NCBI GenBank assembly: GCA_046263055.1
Contig: JBHELO010000136.1
Coordinates: 1-6,208 of the forward strand
Direction: 5' to 3'
Length of the DNA stretch: 6,208 nt
Origin: DATAQC01 sp046263055
GTDB taxonomy: Bacteria; Actinomycetota; Acidimicrobiia; Acidimicrobiales; AC-14
Positions 1 to 5,577 of this stretch are shown in pieces. The notes below the pieces were generated by a model. The model ran no database searches, was not told where the DNA came from, and saw only the letters and a list, made by a program, of their open reading frames with translations. Made by a program: the position numbers and the translations under genes. Positions within the stretch are counted from its first letter, which is position 1. Each line of letters opens with the position of its first letter.

Positions 1-3
1 CGC

Positions 4-20
4 CGGGGTCGGTGACCCCG
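4..20. repeat. Perfect 7-bp palindrome, 3-nt loop
   Basis: Arms CGGGGTC (4-10) and GACCCCG (14-20) flank GGT. It could be a compact terminator or operator for a gene beyond the left edge. No T-tract follows on either strand, so function is not shown. Confidence 0.3.
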
Positions 21-65
21 ACGCGCGTCCCGCCGGGCCGTGGGCCTCGTCACGTCCCCGACGGA

Positions 66-121
66 TCGGGGCCGGGGGCCGGCGACGTCCAGCCGTCACC
101 CGTGGGGTCGGGGCCGGGGGC
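66..121. repeat. 14-bp direct repeat, 42 bp apart
   Basis: TCGGGGCCGGGGGC occurs at 66-79 and again at 108-121, identical, with starts exactly 42 bp apart. The spacing is a multiple of three, but no recognisable protein is encoded here. In DNA this G-rich, the repeat may be low-complexity drift. Confidence 0.4.
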
Positions 122-188
122 GGCCACCGTGCGTCACATCCTGGAAGAGGTTCCGGGCCCCCAGGGTGGTGCTCCCAGAGCGTCCGAC

Positions 189-208
189 GGGCGGCGGCAT
201 AGCCGCCC
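189..208 (-). terminator. GC-rich hairpin, possible operon terminator
   Basis: Arms GGGCGGC (189-195) and GCCGCCC (202-208) pair perfectly around a 6-nt loop; an alternative inner pairing uses GGCGGC and GCCGCC around ATA. It sits about 100 nt beyond the rhodanese stop. There is no T-tract, which is common for high-GC actinobacterial terminators but makes the call weak. Confidence 0.25.
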
Positions 209-267
209 CACCGGCCCACCGGTCGCTCGAAGACCCGCACGCCGGGAGCTCGCACCCCGGCCGCGCC

Positions 268-299
268 CCGGGGCCGCCCCGGTGCCCGGCCGGCCCCGG
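268..299 (-). terminator. Hairpin immediately after the rhodanese stop
   Basis: On the minus strand the stop codon at 303-301 is followed at once by CCGGGGC (299-293), which pairs perfectly with GCCCCGG (274-268). The 18-nt interval is itself GC-rich and could fold further. The position right after the last gene of the operon fits an intrinsic or Rho-assisted terminator, though no U-tract is present. Confidence 0.3.
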
Positions 300-300
300 C

Positions 301-1188
301 TCAGCTGCCCGGCGCCCCACCGGCGTCGTCGAGGGCGCGCTCGGCGTCCTCGGCCGACATGCCCTCGCCCACCAGCCGGTCCACCAGGAAGGCGCGCACC
401 TCGCTCTCGCCCGGGTCCCGTCCGGCGAAGTGGGCGGCCACCGCCTCCATGACCTCGGTCAGCTCCCGCTCCAGGGCGACATGGTCGTGGCCGTCGTCGT
501 CGTGGCCCTCGTGGTCGTGGCCCTCGTGGCCCTCGTCGTGGTCGTCGGCCTCCGCCGTCGCCTGGCCCAGCAGGCGGCCGTCCGAGGTGGTGACCAGCCG
601 CCGGCCGCCCCCGCCTCCGGCCAGCGCGGCCACCGTCACGCTGGGACGGACGGTGCTGGGCACCGGCGCCAGCAGGTCGAGGAGGGGGCGGCCGGCGTCG
701 GATCCGTCGAGGGCGCCGGCGTCCACCTGGCCCACCGCCAGGCCGTCACCGGCCACCACGACGACCACGCCGTTCTCCGAGCCGTCGAGCGCCCGACGGG
801 CGTCGGCCACCGTGCCACCCGCCTCGCAGGTGGCCACGGGCTCGATCCGGCTGCCGAGGAAGGGCCCGTCCTCGCCTTCCACCGGTAGGCCGAAGGCCAT
901 CCAGTCGGCCTTGCCGTCCACGTAGTCGTAGACCTCGTCGAAGCCGTAGAGGTCGAGCAGACACGCTGCCCGGGGGCTGAGGTCTCAGAGGGTGTCGAAG
1001 CAGTAGACGACCACCGGGCGGTGGGGGTCGAGCTCGGCCGCCCGGTCCCGGGTGAGCTCCCACGCCGGGATGTGCACCGCCCCCGGCAGGTGGGCCAGCC
1101 GGTACTGGCGCCCCTCCAGCACCTCCACCACCTGGGCGCCGCCGTCCGTCAACTCCCGCACCCTGTCCCGGCTGACGCCCTCGAACAC
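301..1188 (-). CDS. Rhodanese-CBS-His-rich fusion, predicted selenoprotein (in-frame TGA = Sec68)
   Basis: Predicted 295-residue cytoplasmic protein read through one in-frame TGA at 987-985. Start GTG at 1188 is preceded by GGGAGG at a normal spacing. Residues about 1-105 form a rhodanese fold: LAHLPGAVHIP (31-41), the active strand VVVYC (59-63), then FDTL-Sec68-DLSPRAA and GFDEVYDYVDGKADWMAFGLP-like helices. Cys63 occupies the usual rhodanese nucleophile position; Sec68 sits where I recall relatives carrying a second Cys (CxxxxC), so a Cys63-Sec68 selenenylsulfide is possible. Residues about 115-212 look like a degenerate CBS pair (TCEAGGTVADA, GVVVVVAGDGLAVGQV, PSTVRPSVTV, LVTTSDGRLLGQ). 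Residues 215-236 are an Asp/Glu/Gly stretch with seven His, a likely metal-binding linker, followed by a helical C-terminus. It lies 40 nt after acetate kinase on the same strand. The substrate (sulfur or selenium transfer, or redox) is unknown. Alternative: a gene broken by a nonsense mutation, unlikely given the intact frame beyond the TGA and the SECIS-like hairpin. Confidence 0.85.
480..545 (-). repeat. Imperfect short repeats encoding the His/Asp-rich linker
   Basis: The segment repeats units close to GTGGCCCTCGTGGTC on the plus strand, which on the minus strand encode His-Asp/Glu-Gly-His steps of the rhodanese fusion (His217, 221, 224, 226, 229, 234 and 236). Such short in-frame repeats can expand or contract by slippage. 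On the opposite strand they read as a run of Val/Ala/Leu that imitates a membrane helix. Confidence 0.6.
954..984 (-). promoter_or_regulatory. Candidate bacterial SECIS element for the rhodanese
   Basis: In the mRNA, CGGGCAG (972-966) pairs with CUGCUCG (960-954): seven base pairs with one G-U. The 5-nt apical loop is CGUGU (965-961), with G at its second position. The loop begins 19 nt after the UGA. This fits the published bacterial SECIS rule (UGA-to-loop about 16-37 nt, apical loop 3-14 nt, G in the first two loop positions). It lies within the coding sequence, as is normal in bacteria, and would recruit SelB with Sec-tRNA. Confidence 0.75.
985..987 (-). other. Predicted UGA selenocysteine codon (Sec68)
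   Basis: TGA lies between codons for CFDTL and DLSPRAA. Rhodanese homology runs through it without frame change, and the position corresponds to a Cys in relatives as I recall them. TGA also serves as the true terminator of this same gene at 303-301, so recoding would be position-specific. Confidence 0.83.
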
Positions 1189-1190
1189 TG

Positions 1191-1218
1191 CGAACCTCCC
1201 TCGACGAACCTCCCTCGA
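1191..1218 (-). repeat. Perfect 14-bp tandem duplication carrying two Shine-Dalgarno sites
   Basis: The plus strand reads CGAACCTCCCTCGA twice with no gap (1191-1204, 1205-1218). On the minus strand each copy supplies GAGGGAGG, so two ribosome-binding sites stand in tandem just before the GTG start at 1188. Only the start-proximal copy has normal spacing; the other is 14 nt further upstream. The duplication may be recent slippage, or it may give a ribosome standby site for a gene with slow selenocysteine decoding. Confidence 0.7.
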
Positions 1219-1228
1219 CGCCCCTGCC

Positions 1229-2374
1229 CTACCCCGACGGGCGATCGCCCTCCCCCCCACCGCCGCCGCCGGGCCGCGGCGCCAGGGTGGCCCGCACCTC
1301 GCGGGCGATCTGAAGGTCCTCTCGGGCGGTCACCACCACCGTACGCACGGGCGCCCCGGCGGCGCCGACGTCGGCGTCGGCGGTGGCCCGGGCGTTGGTC
1401 CCGGCGTCCAGGGCCACCCCCAGGAAGCGGAGGCGGGCGGCGGCCGCCGCCCGTAGCCCGGGCTGGTGCTCCCCCACCCCGCCGGTGAAAGCCAGCACGT
1501 CCAGGCCGCCCAGGGCGGCGGCCATCGCCGCCACTGCCCCCACCAGCCGGTGCAGCCACACGTCCCGGGCCAGGACGGCCTCCGGCTCCCCCGCCTGGGC
1601 CCGGGCCACCACGTCGCGCACGTCGCCCGAGCCGCCGGCCAGGCCGGCCAGGCCCGATTCCTGGTCCAGGGCCCGGGCCACGTCGGCGGCCCCGATCCCG
1701 GCCTCGGTGACGAGCCACAGCACCAGCCCCGGGTCCACCGACCCCGAGCGGGTGGCCATCACCAGGCCCTCGAGGGGCGTGAAGCCCATGGTGGTGTCCA
1801 CCGACCGCCCGCCCCGGGCCGCGCACAGCGACGCCCCTGCGCCCAGGTGGCAGCTGACCACCCGCAGGTCGGCGTCGCCCTCCCGCTCGACCAGGGCGGC
1901 GGCGCGCGTCACCGCCCAGGCGTGGGACAAGCCGTGGAACCCGTGGCGCCGCAGCCCCCACCGCTCGCGCCACGCGCGAGGCAGCGCGTAGGTGGCGGCC
2001 GCCGCCGCCAGGGTGGTGTGGAAGGCGGTGTCGAAGCAGGCCACCGCGGGCACGGCGGGAAAAAGGCGACCCACCGCGGCCAGAGCCGCCAGGGCCCGGG
2101 GCTGGTGGAGAGGCGCCAGAGGCACGAGGGCCTGCAAGCCGGCCATCACGCCGTCGTCCACCACCGCCGGGCCGGGGAAGCGGTCACCTCCGTGCACCAC
2201 CCGGTGGCCCACGGCGTCCACCGGCCCGGCCCGGGCCACGAAGGCGGCCACCGCGTCCTCCGCGGCCCGGCCGTCCCACGCTTCCACCGTCGCTGCGCCC
2301 TCCACCCGATCGCCGGCGCCGACCACCGACAGCTTGAGGCTGCTGGAGCCGGCGTTGACCACCAGCACCCGCAC
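1229..2374 (-). CDS. ackA: Acetate kinase
   Basis: Cytoplasmic enzyme that interconverts acetyl phosphate plus ADP with acetate plus ATP. The 381 residues are near the usual 390-400. ASKHA-fold signatures are all present: NAGSSSLK with Asn7, HRVVHGG with Arg58, PLAPLH with His90, FDTAFH with Asp115, RRHGFHGLSH with His147, HLGAGASL with His177, DTTMGFTPLEGLVMATRSG with Arg209, TGGVGEH with Glu302 and REDLQIARE with Glu352. These correspond to the catalytic Asn, Arg, His, Asp and Glu residues known from Methanosarcina acetate kinase. Small departures from the usual text are LHQP for LHNP, RSGSVDP for RSGDxDP, and GEH for GEN. The C-terminal tail is Gly-rich and probably disordered. The GTG start lies 20 nt after the phosphoketolase stop with no strong Shine-Dalgarno, so translational coupling is likely. 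It consumes the acetyl phosphate made by the preceding gene. Confidence 0.95.
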   Translation of the reverse strand: MRVLVVNAGSSSLKLSVVGAGDRVEGAATVEAWDGRAAEDAVAAFVARAGPVDAVGHRVVHGGDRFPGPAVVDDGVMAGLQALVPLAPLHQPRALAALAAVGRLFPAVPAVACFDTAFHTTLAAAAATYALPRAWRERWGLRRHGFHGLSHAWAVTRAAALVEREGDADLRVVSCHLGAGASLCAARGGRSVDTTMGFTPLEGLVMATRSGSVDPGLVLWLVTEAGIGAADVARALDQESGLAGLAGGSGDVRDVVARAQAGEPEAVLARDVWLHRLVGAVAAMAAALGGLDVLAFTGGVGEHQPGLRAAAAARLRFLGVALDAGTNARATADADVGAAGAPVRTVVVTAREDLQIAREVRATLAPRPGGGGGGEGDRPSG

Positions 2375-2394
2375 CGGCGGGGACGACCGGCCGC

Positions 2395-4830
2395 TCAGGG
2401 GGACGCCGGCCAGGCCCAGTCCCGCACCTCGGGCAGGTCTTCACCGTGGGCCCGGGTCCACGCCCGCTGGCGGGCCCGCAGATCGAGCATGTCCTGGTGG
2501 AGGCGGGCGGCCCGCGATCCCAGGCCGGGCACCCGGTCGATCACGTCCATCACCAGGTGGAAGCGGTCGAGGTCGTTCATCATGACCATGTCGAACGGGG
2601 TGGTGGTGGTGCCCTCCTCCTTGTAGCCCCGCACGTGGATGTTGGCGTGGCCGGTGCGCCGGTAGGTCAGGCGGTGGATGAGGGCCGGATAGCCGTGGTA
2701 GGCGAACACCACCGGGCGGTCGGCGGTGAAGATGGTGTCGAAGTCGCGCTCGGACAGGCCGTGGGGGTGCTCGGTCTCCGGCTGCAGGCGCATGAGGTCC
2801 ACGACGTTGACGACCCGGACCTTGAGCTCGGGCAGGTGGGTGCGCAAGATGTCGGCGGCGGCCAGCACCTCGAGGGTGGGGACGTCGCCGGCACAGGCCA
2901 GCACCACGTCGGGATCGCCGTCGTCGTCGGTGCTGGCCCACGCCCAGATGCCCAGGCCGCGGGCGCAGTGCAGGACGGCGTCGTCGAGGGACAGCCACGT
3001 GGGTTGGGGCTGCTTGCCGGCCACCACCACGTTCACGTAGTCCCGGCTGCGGAGGCAGTGGTCCATGACCGAGAGCAGGGTGTTGGCGTCGGGCGGGAGG
3101 TAGACGCGCACGACCTCGGCCTTCTTGTTCATGACGTGGTCGATGAAGCCGGGGTCCTGGTGGGAGAACCCGTTGTGGTCCTGGCGCCACACGTGGGACG
3201 TGAGCAGGTAGTTGAGGGAGGCCACCGGGCGGCGCCAGCCGAGGCGGCGGGACGTCTTCAGCCACTTGGCGTGCTGGTTGAACATCGAGTCCACGATGTG
3301 CACGAACGCCTCGTAGCAGGAGAACAGGCCGTGGCGGCCGGTGAGCAGGTAGCCCTCCAGCCAGCCCTCGCAGGTGTGCTCGGAGAGGACCTCCATGACC
3401 CGGCCGGCGGCGGCGAGGTTCAGGTCGACGCCCGGGCGGATCTCCGCCTCCCACACCTTGTCGGTCACCTCGTACACCGCGCCGAGGCGGTTGGACTCGG
3501 TCTCGTCGGGGCCGAACAGGCGGAACGTGCGACGGCCCTGGTCGTGGCGCACGACCTCCCGCAGGTACCCGCCGAACACCCGGGTGGGCTCGGCCGTCGT
3601 GGACCCGGGGGAGGAGACGCCCACCGCGTGGTCGGCCATGTCGGGCAGGTCGAGGTCGCGCAGGAGCGAGCCGCCGTTGGCGTGGGGGTTGGCGCCCATG
3701 CGCCGGTTCCCGGTAGGCGACTGGGCGACGACCTCCGCCACCGGGCGACCCTCGTCGTCGAACAGCTCCTCGGGCCGGTAGCTGCGCATCCACGCCTGGA
3801 GGGCGGACAGGTGGTCGGGGTTGGTGCGCACCTCGCCCAAGGGGACCTGGTGGGCCCGCCACGTCCCCTCCACGGCCAGCCCGTCCACCTCGGCGGGGCC
3901 CGTCCACCCCTTGGGCGTGGCCAGCACGATCATCGGCCAGCGGGGGCGGCGCCGGGCCCCGCCGGCGCCGGCGGCCCGGGCCTCGGCCTGGATGGCGGCG
4001 ATCTCGTCCAGGCAGTCGTCCACCGCCGCGGCCATGGCCTGGTGCATGGCCGGGGGATCGTCGCCTTCCACGAAGCGGGGGGCGTGGCCGTAGCCCACCA
4101 GCAGGCTGGCCAGCTCGTCCCGGCCGATCCGGGCCAGCACCGTCGGGTTGGCGATCTTCCAGCCGTTGAGGTGGAGGATGGGCAGCACCGCCCCGTCGCC
4201 CACCGGGTCGAGGAACTTGTTGGCGTGCCAGCTGGTGGCCAGCGCCCCGGTCTCCGCCTCGCCGTCGCCGATCACGCAGGCCACCACCAGGCCCGGGTTG
4301 TCCAACGCCGCCCCATAGGCATGGGAGAGGGAGTAGCCCAGCTCCCCGCCCTCGTTGATGGAGCCGGGCGTCTCCGGGGCGGCGTGGCTCGGGATCCCAC
4401 CGGGGAACGAGAACTGGGTGAAGAGCCGTCTCATGCCGGCGCCGTCCCGGCTCACCCCCGGGTACACCTCGCTGTAGGTGCCCTCCAGCCAGGTGGCGGC
4501 CACCATGCCGGGGCCGCCGTGGCCCGGCCCGCACACGTAGATCATGTCCAGGTCCCGCCGGCGGATCGCCCGGTTGAGGTGGGCGTAGACGAAGGTCAGG
4601 CCGGGCGTGGTACCCCAGTGCCCGAGCAGGCGGGGCTTGGTGTGCTCGGGGCGCAGCGGCTCCCGAAGGAGCGGGTTGGCCATGAGGTAGATCTGGCCCA
4701 CCGAGAGGTAGTTCGCGGCCCGCCACCAGGCGTGCAGCCCGGCCAGCTCCTCCGGGCCGAGGGGCCCGGGAGCGGTCGTCGAACCGTCGGGAGGGGCCGG
4801 CGGGGGAGGCGGGGGGTCGGTGGTCGTCAC
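2395..4830 (-). CDS. xfp: Phosphoketolase (xylulose-5-P / fructose-6-P)
   Basis: Thiamine-diphosphate enzyme that cleaves xylulose 5-phosphate (and in many members fructose 6-phosphate) with phosphate to give acetyl phosphate plus glyceraldehyde 3-phosphate or erythrose 4-phosphate. The predicted 811 residues match the family's usual length of about 800. Family motifs include WWRAANYLSVGQIYLM (35-50), CGPGHGGP (100-107), the ThDP-binding GDGEAETG (188-195) with LNGWKIANPT (221-230), ATPKGWTGP (304-312), RQDHNGFSHQDPGF (549-562), AGKQP (604-608) and KEEGTTTTPFDMVMMN (737-752). A Pro-rich, probably flexible N-terminus precedes the core. I chose GTG at 4830 because AGAGGAG lies 5 nt upstream; an in-frame ATG at 4863 has no good Shine-Dalgarno, and reading further upstream overlaps the preceding gene. 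It sits 35 nt after the peroxiredoxin-like gene and 20 nt before acetate kinase. Sugar-phosphate specificity cannot be read from sequence alone. It ends with TGA at the normal family length, so TGA is a real stop here. Confidence 0.97.
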   Translation of the reverse strand: MTTTDPPPPPPAPPDGSTTAPGPLGPEELAGLHAWWRAANYLSVGQIYLMANPLLREPLRPEHTKPRLLGHWGTTPGLTFVYAHLNRAIRRRDLDMIYVCGPGHGGPGMVAATWLEGTYSEVYPGVSRDGAGMRRLFTQFSFPGGIPSHAAPETPGSINEGGELGYSLSHAYGAALDNPGLVVACVIGDGEAETGALATSWHANKFLDPVGDGAVLPILHLNGWKIANPTVLARIGRDELASLLVGYGHAPRFVEGDDPPAMHQAMAAAVDDCLDEIAAIQAEARAAGAGGARRRPRWPMIVLATPKGWTGPAEVDGLAVEGTWRAHQVPLGEVRTNPDHLSALQAWMRSYRPEELFDDEGRPVAEVVAQSPTGNRRMGANPHANGGSLLRDLDLPDMADHAVGVSSPGSTTAEPTRVFGGYLREVVRHDQGRRTFRLFGPDETESNRLGAVYEVTDKVWEAEIRPGVDLNLAAAGRVMEVLSEHTCEGWLEGYLLTGRHGLFSCYEAFVHIVDSMFNQHAKWLKTSRRLGWRRPVASLNYLLTSHVWRQDHNGFSHQDPGFIDHVMNKKAEVVRVYLPPDANTLLSVMDHCLRSRDYVNVVVAGKQPQPTWLSLDDAVLHCARGLGIWAWASTDDDGDPDVVLACAGDVPTLEVLAAADILRTHLPELKVRVVNVVDLMRLQPETEHPHGLSERDFDTIFTADRPVVFAYHGYPALIHRLTYRRTGHANIHVRGYKEEGTTTTPFDMVMMNDLDRFHLVMDVIDRVPGLGSRAARLHQDMLDLRARQRAWTRAHGEDLPEVRDWAWPASP

Positions 4831-4835
4831 GTCGG

Positions 4836-4842
4836 CTCCTCT
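4836..4842 (-). promoter_or_regulatory. Ribosome-binding site of phosphoketolase
   Basis: AGAGGAG on the minus strand, 5 nt before GTG at 4830, is the strongest Shine-Dalgarno in the operon. It decides the start in favour of GTG over the upstream in-frame ATG at 4863. Confidence 0.75.
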
Positions 4843-4865
4843 GGCGGTGGGCGTCGCCGCCATGC

Positions 4866-5408
4866 CTACCCGGCGCCGCCGAGCGCGTCCCGGGCGGCGG
4901 CCACCGCGGCCAACAGCTCGCCCGGCGCGGGACGGTCGTCGGGACCGGCCTGGCGCCGCAGCCATAGCACCCGGCCGGCGGCCACCACCGCGTCGGCGCC
5001 CAGCTGGCGGGCGTCCTCCACCGGTCGGTGGACCTCGGTACCGGCGGCCGCCGCCTCCCGGTAACGGCGGACGGCGCCGGGCGTGAACACCCGGTGCAGG
5101 GGCGCCCGGTCCAGTCCCAGCCGGGCGTAGAGCACGCGTTGGGGGTCGGCGAGGAACGGCCAGGGCCACCCGAGCTGCTGGGCCAGGGCGGCCAGCGCCT
5201 CGGCCGGGCTGAAGCCCACCGCCATGGCGGTGGCGCCTGCCGCCTCCAGAGCGTCCCGGTGGTCCCGCACCTCCCCGAGGTGCTCCTGGCAGGGCAGTCA
5301 GTGGCGGTGGCGGGTGATCACCAGCAGGGCCAGCGGGGGGCCTGTCCCCAGGTCCACGGGCTCGCCGGTACGGGCGTCGCCCAGCACGATGCCGGCCAGA
5401 CCGGGCAA
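4866..5408 (-). CDS. Peroxiredoxin-like (AhpC/TSA, PRXL2-type) protein, predicted selenoprotein with UxxC motif
   Basis: Thioredoxin-fold protein read through one in-frame TGA at 5300-5298, about 180 residues if TTG at 5408 is used. The order fits the family: a strand-turn segment LAGIVLGDARTGEPVDL (4-20), strand LALLVITRHRH (26-36), Sec37-Leu-Pro-Cys40 at the start of the active-site helix, EHLGEVRDHRDAL, AVGFSP (63-68), LGWPWPFLADP, LYARLGLDRAPLHRVFTPG, then RPVEDARQLGADAVV and a C-terminal DDRPAPGELLAA-type helix. In relatives as I recall them the motif is CxxC, with the first Cys in Sec37's place, so it likely reduces peroxides or acts as a thiol oxidoreductase in the cytoplasm. The start is uncertain: no candidate (GTG 5525, CTG 5432, TTG 5408) has a clear Shine-Dalgarno, except GGAG before the non-standard CTG. 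The gene is probably first in the operon. A caller that treats TGA as stop would keep only the part from GTG 5270 onward, lacking the active site. Confidence 0.85.
5267..5297 (-). promoter_or_regulatory. Candidate bacterial SECIS element for the peroxiredoxin-like gene
   Basis: In the mRNA GCACCUC (5283-5277) pairs perfectly with GAGGUGC (5273-5267), seven base pairs closed by the loop GGG (5276-5274). If the last C-G pair opens, the loop is CGGGG. In both forms G lies in the first two loop positions. The loop begins 21 nt after the UGA. These features match published bacterial SECIS geometry. Confidence 0.78.
5298..5300 (-). other. Predicted UGA selenocysteine codon (UxxC)
   Basis: TGA stands between codons for ITRHRH and LPCQEHLGE, with the frame unchanged on both sides. 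It replaces the first cysteine of the peroxiredoxin-like CxxC active site; the second cysteine, four codons later in the motif, is intact. A loss-of-function stop landing exactly on this codon by chance is improbable. Confidence 0.85.
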
Positions 5409-5522
5409 GGCGGGGCCGGGGCCGGGGCTCAGCGCGTTCCGCTCCGGCGCCCGGCGTCCGCCGGGCGACCGGCCCCTCGGCGGCGGCCGGGTTGGGGGAG
5501 GACCGGCGTGGGCCCGGCGTCC

Positions 5523-5577
5523 CACCGTCGGTCGGGGAGCACCGGGTGGCGGACCATGGCGGCCCGAGCCGACGGTG
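5523..5577. repeat. Imperfect 14-bp inverted repeat upstream of the operon
   Basis: CACCGTCGGTCGGG (5523-5536) pairs with CCCGA-G-CCGACGGTG (5563-5577), 14 pairs with a single bulged G at 5568 and a 26-nt loop. It begins directly after the stop of the dehydrogenase remnant and lies about 115 nt before the peroxiredoxin-like start. It could be a terminator separating the upstream genes, or an operator or leader structure for the operon. No T-tract follows on the minus strand. Confidence 0.45.

Larger units (their letters stand above)
1..300. other. Intergenic region downstream of the operon
   Basis: This stretch follows the stop of the rhodanese selenoprotein and runs to the window edge. Open frames exist on both strands, but their translations are Arg/Pro/Gly-rich and match no family I recognise, and no convincing ribosome-binding site precedes them. 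What can be seen is structural: a palindrome at 4-20, a 14-bp direct repeat at 66-79 and 108-121, a hairpin at 189-208 and a hairpin at 268-299. I see no tRNA-like T-loop or anticodon arm. It probably holds the transcription end of the operon, and perhaps the end of a neighbour beyond the left edge. Confidence 0.5.

Noticed and set aside
40..888. Plus-strand frame with an apparent transmembrane helix (Val/Ala/Leu run near 480-550)
   Set aside because: The hydrophobic run is the reverse complement of the His/Asp-rich linker codons of the rhodanese gene. No ribosome-binding site or homology supports it.
301..921. A separate gene starting at GTG 921, reading DGKADW onward
   Set aside because: The upstream codons from 984 to 922 continue rhodanese homology in the same frame, so this is the C-terminal part of the TGA-containing gene, not an independent start.
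4831..4863. ATG at 4863 as the phosphoketolase start
   Set aside because: It is in frame but lacks a properly spaced Shine-Dalgarno, whereas GTG 4830 has AGAGGAG five bases upstream.
2446..5064. An 872-codon open frame on the plus strand
   Set aside because: It is the antisense shadow of phosphoketolase. Its translation is low-complexity Gly/Val/His/Gln-rich, while the minus strand encodes a full family match.
4866..5270. A standalone 134-residue protein starting at GTG 5270
   Set aside because: It would begin inside the active-site helix of a thioredoxin fold. The missing strand and motif lie in frame just upstream across the TGA.
301..5408. Genome-wide reassignment of TGA to an amino acid (Trp or Gly code)
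   Set aside because: TGA ends phosphoketolase at the family's usual length and also ends the rhodanese and the small hypothetical protein. The two internal TGAs fall on Cys-type positions, not Trp or Gly.
301..5408. Both internal TGAs being nonsense mutations or sequencing errors
   Set aside because: Two independent errors hitting exactly the redox-cysteine codons of two genes in one operon, each followed by a SECIS-like hairpin, is improbable. It is still listed as a refutation test.
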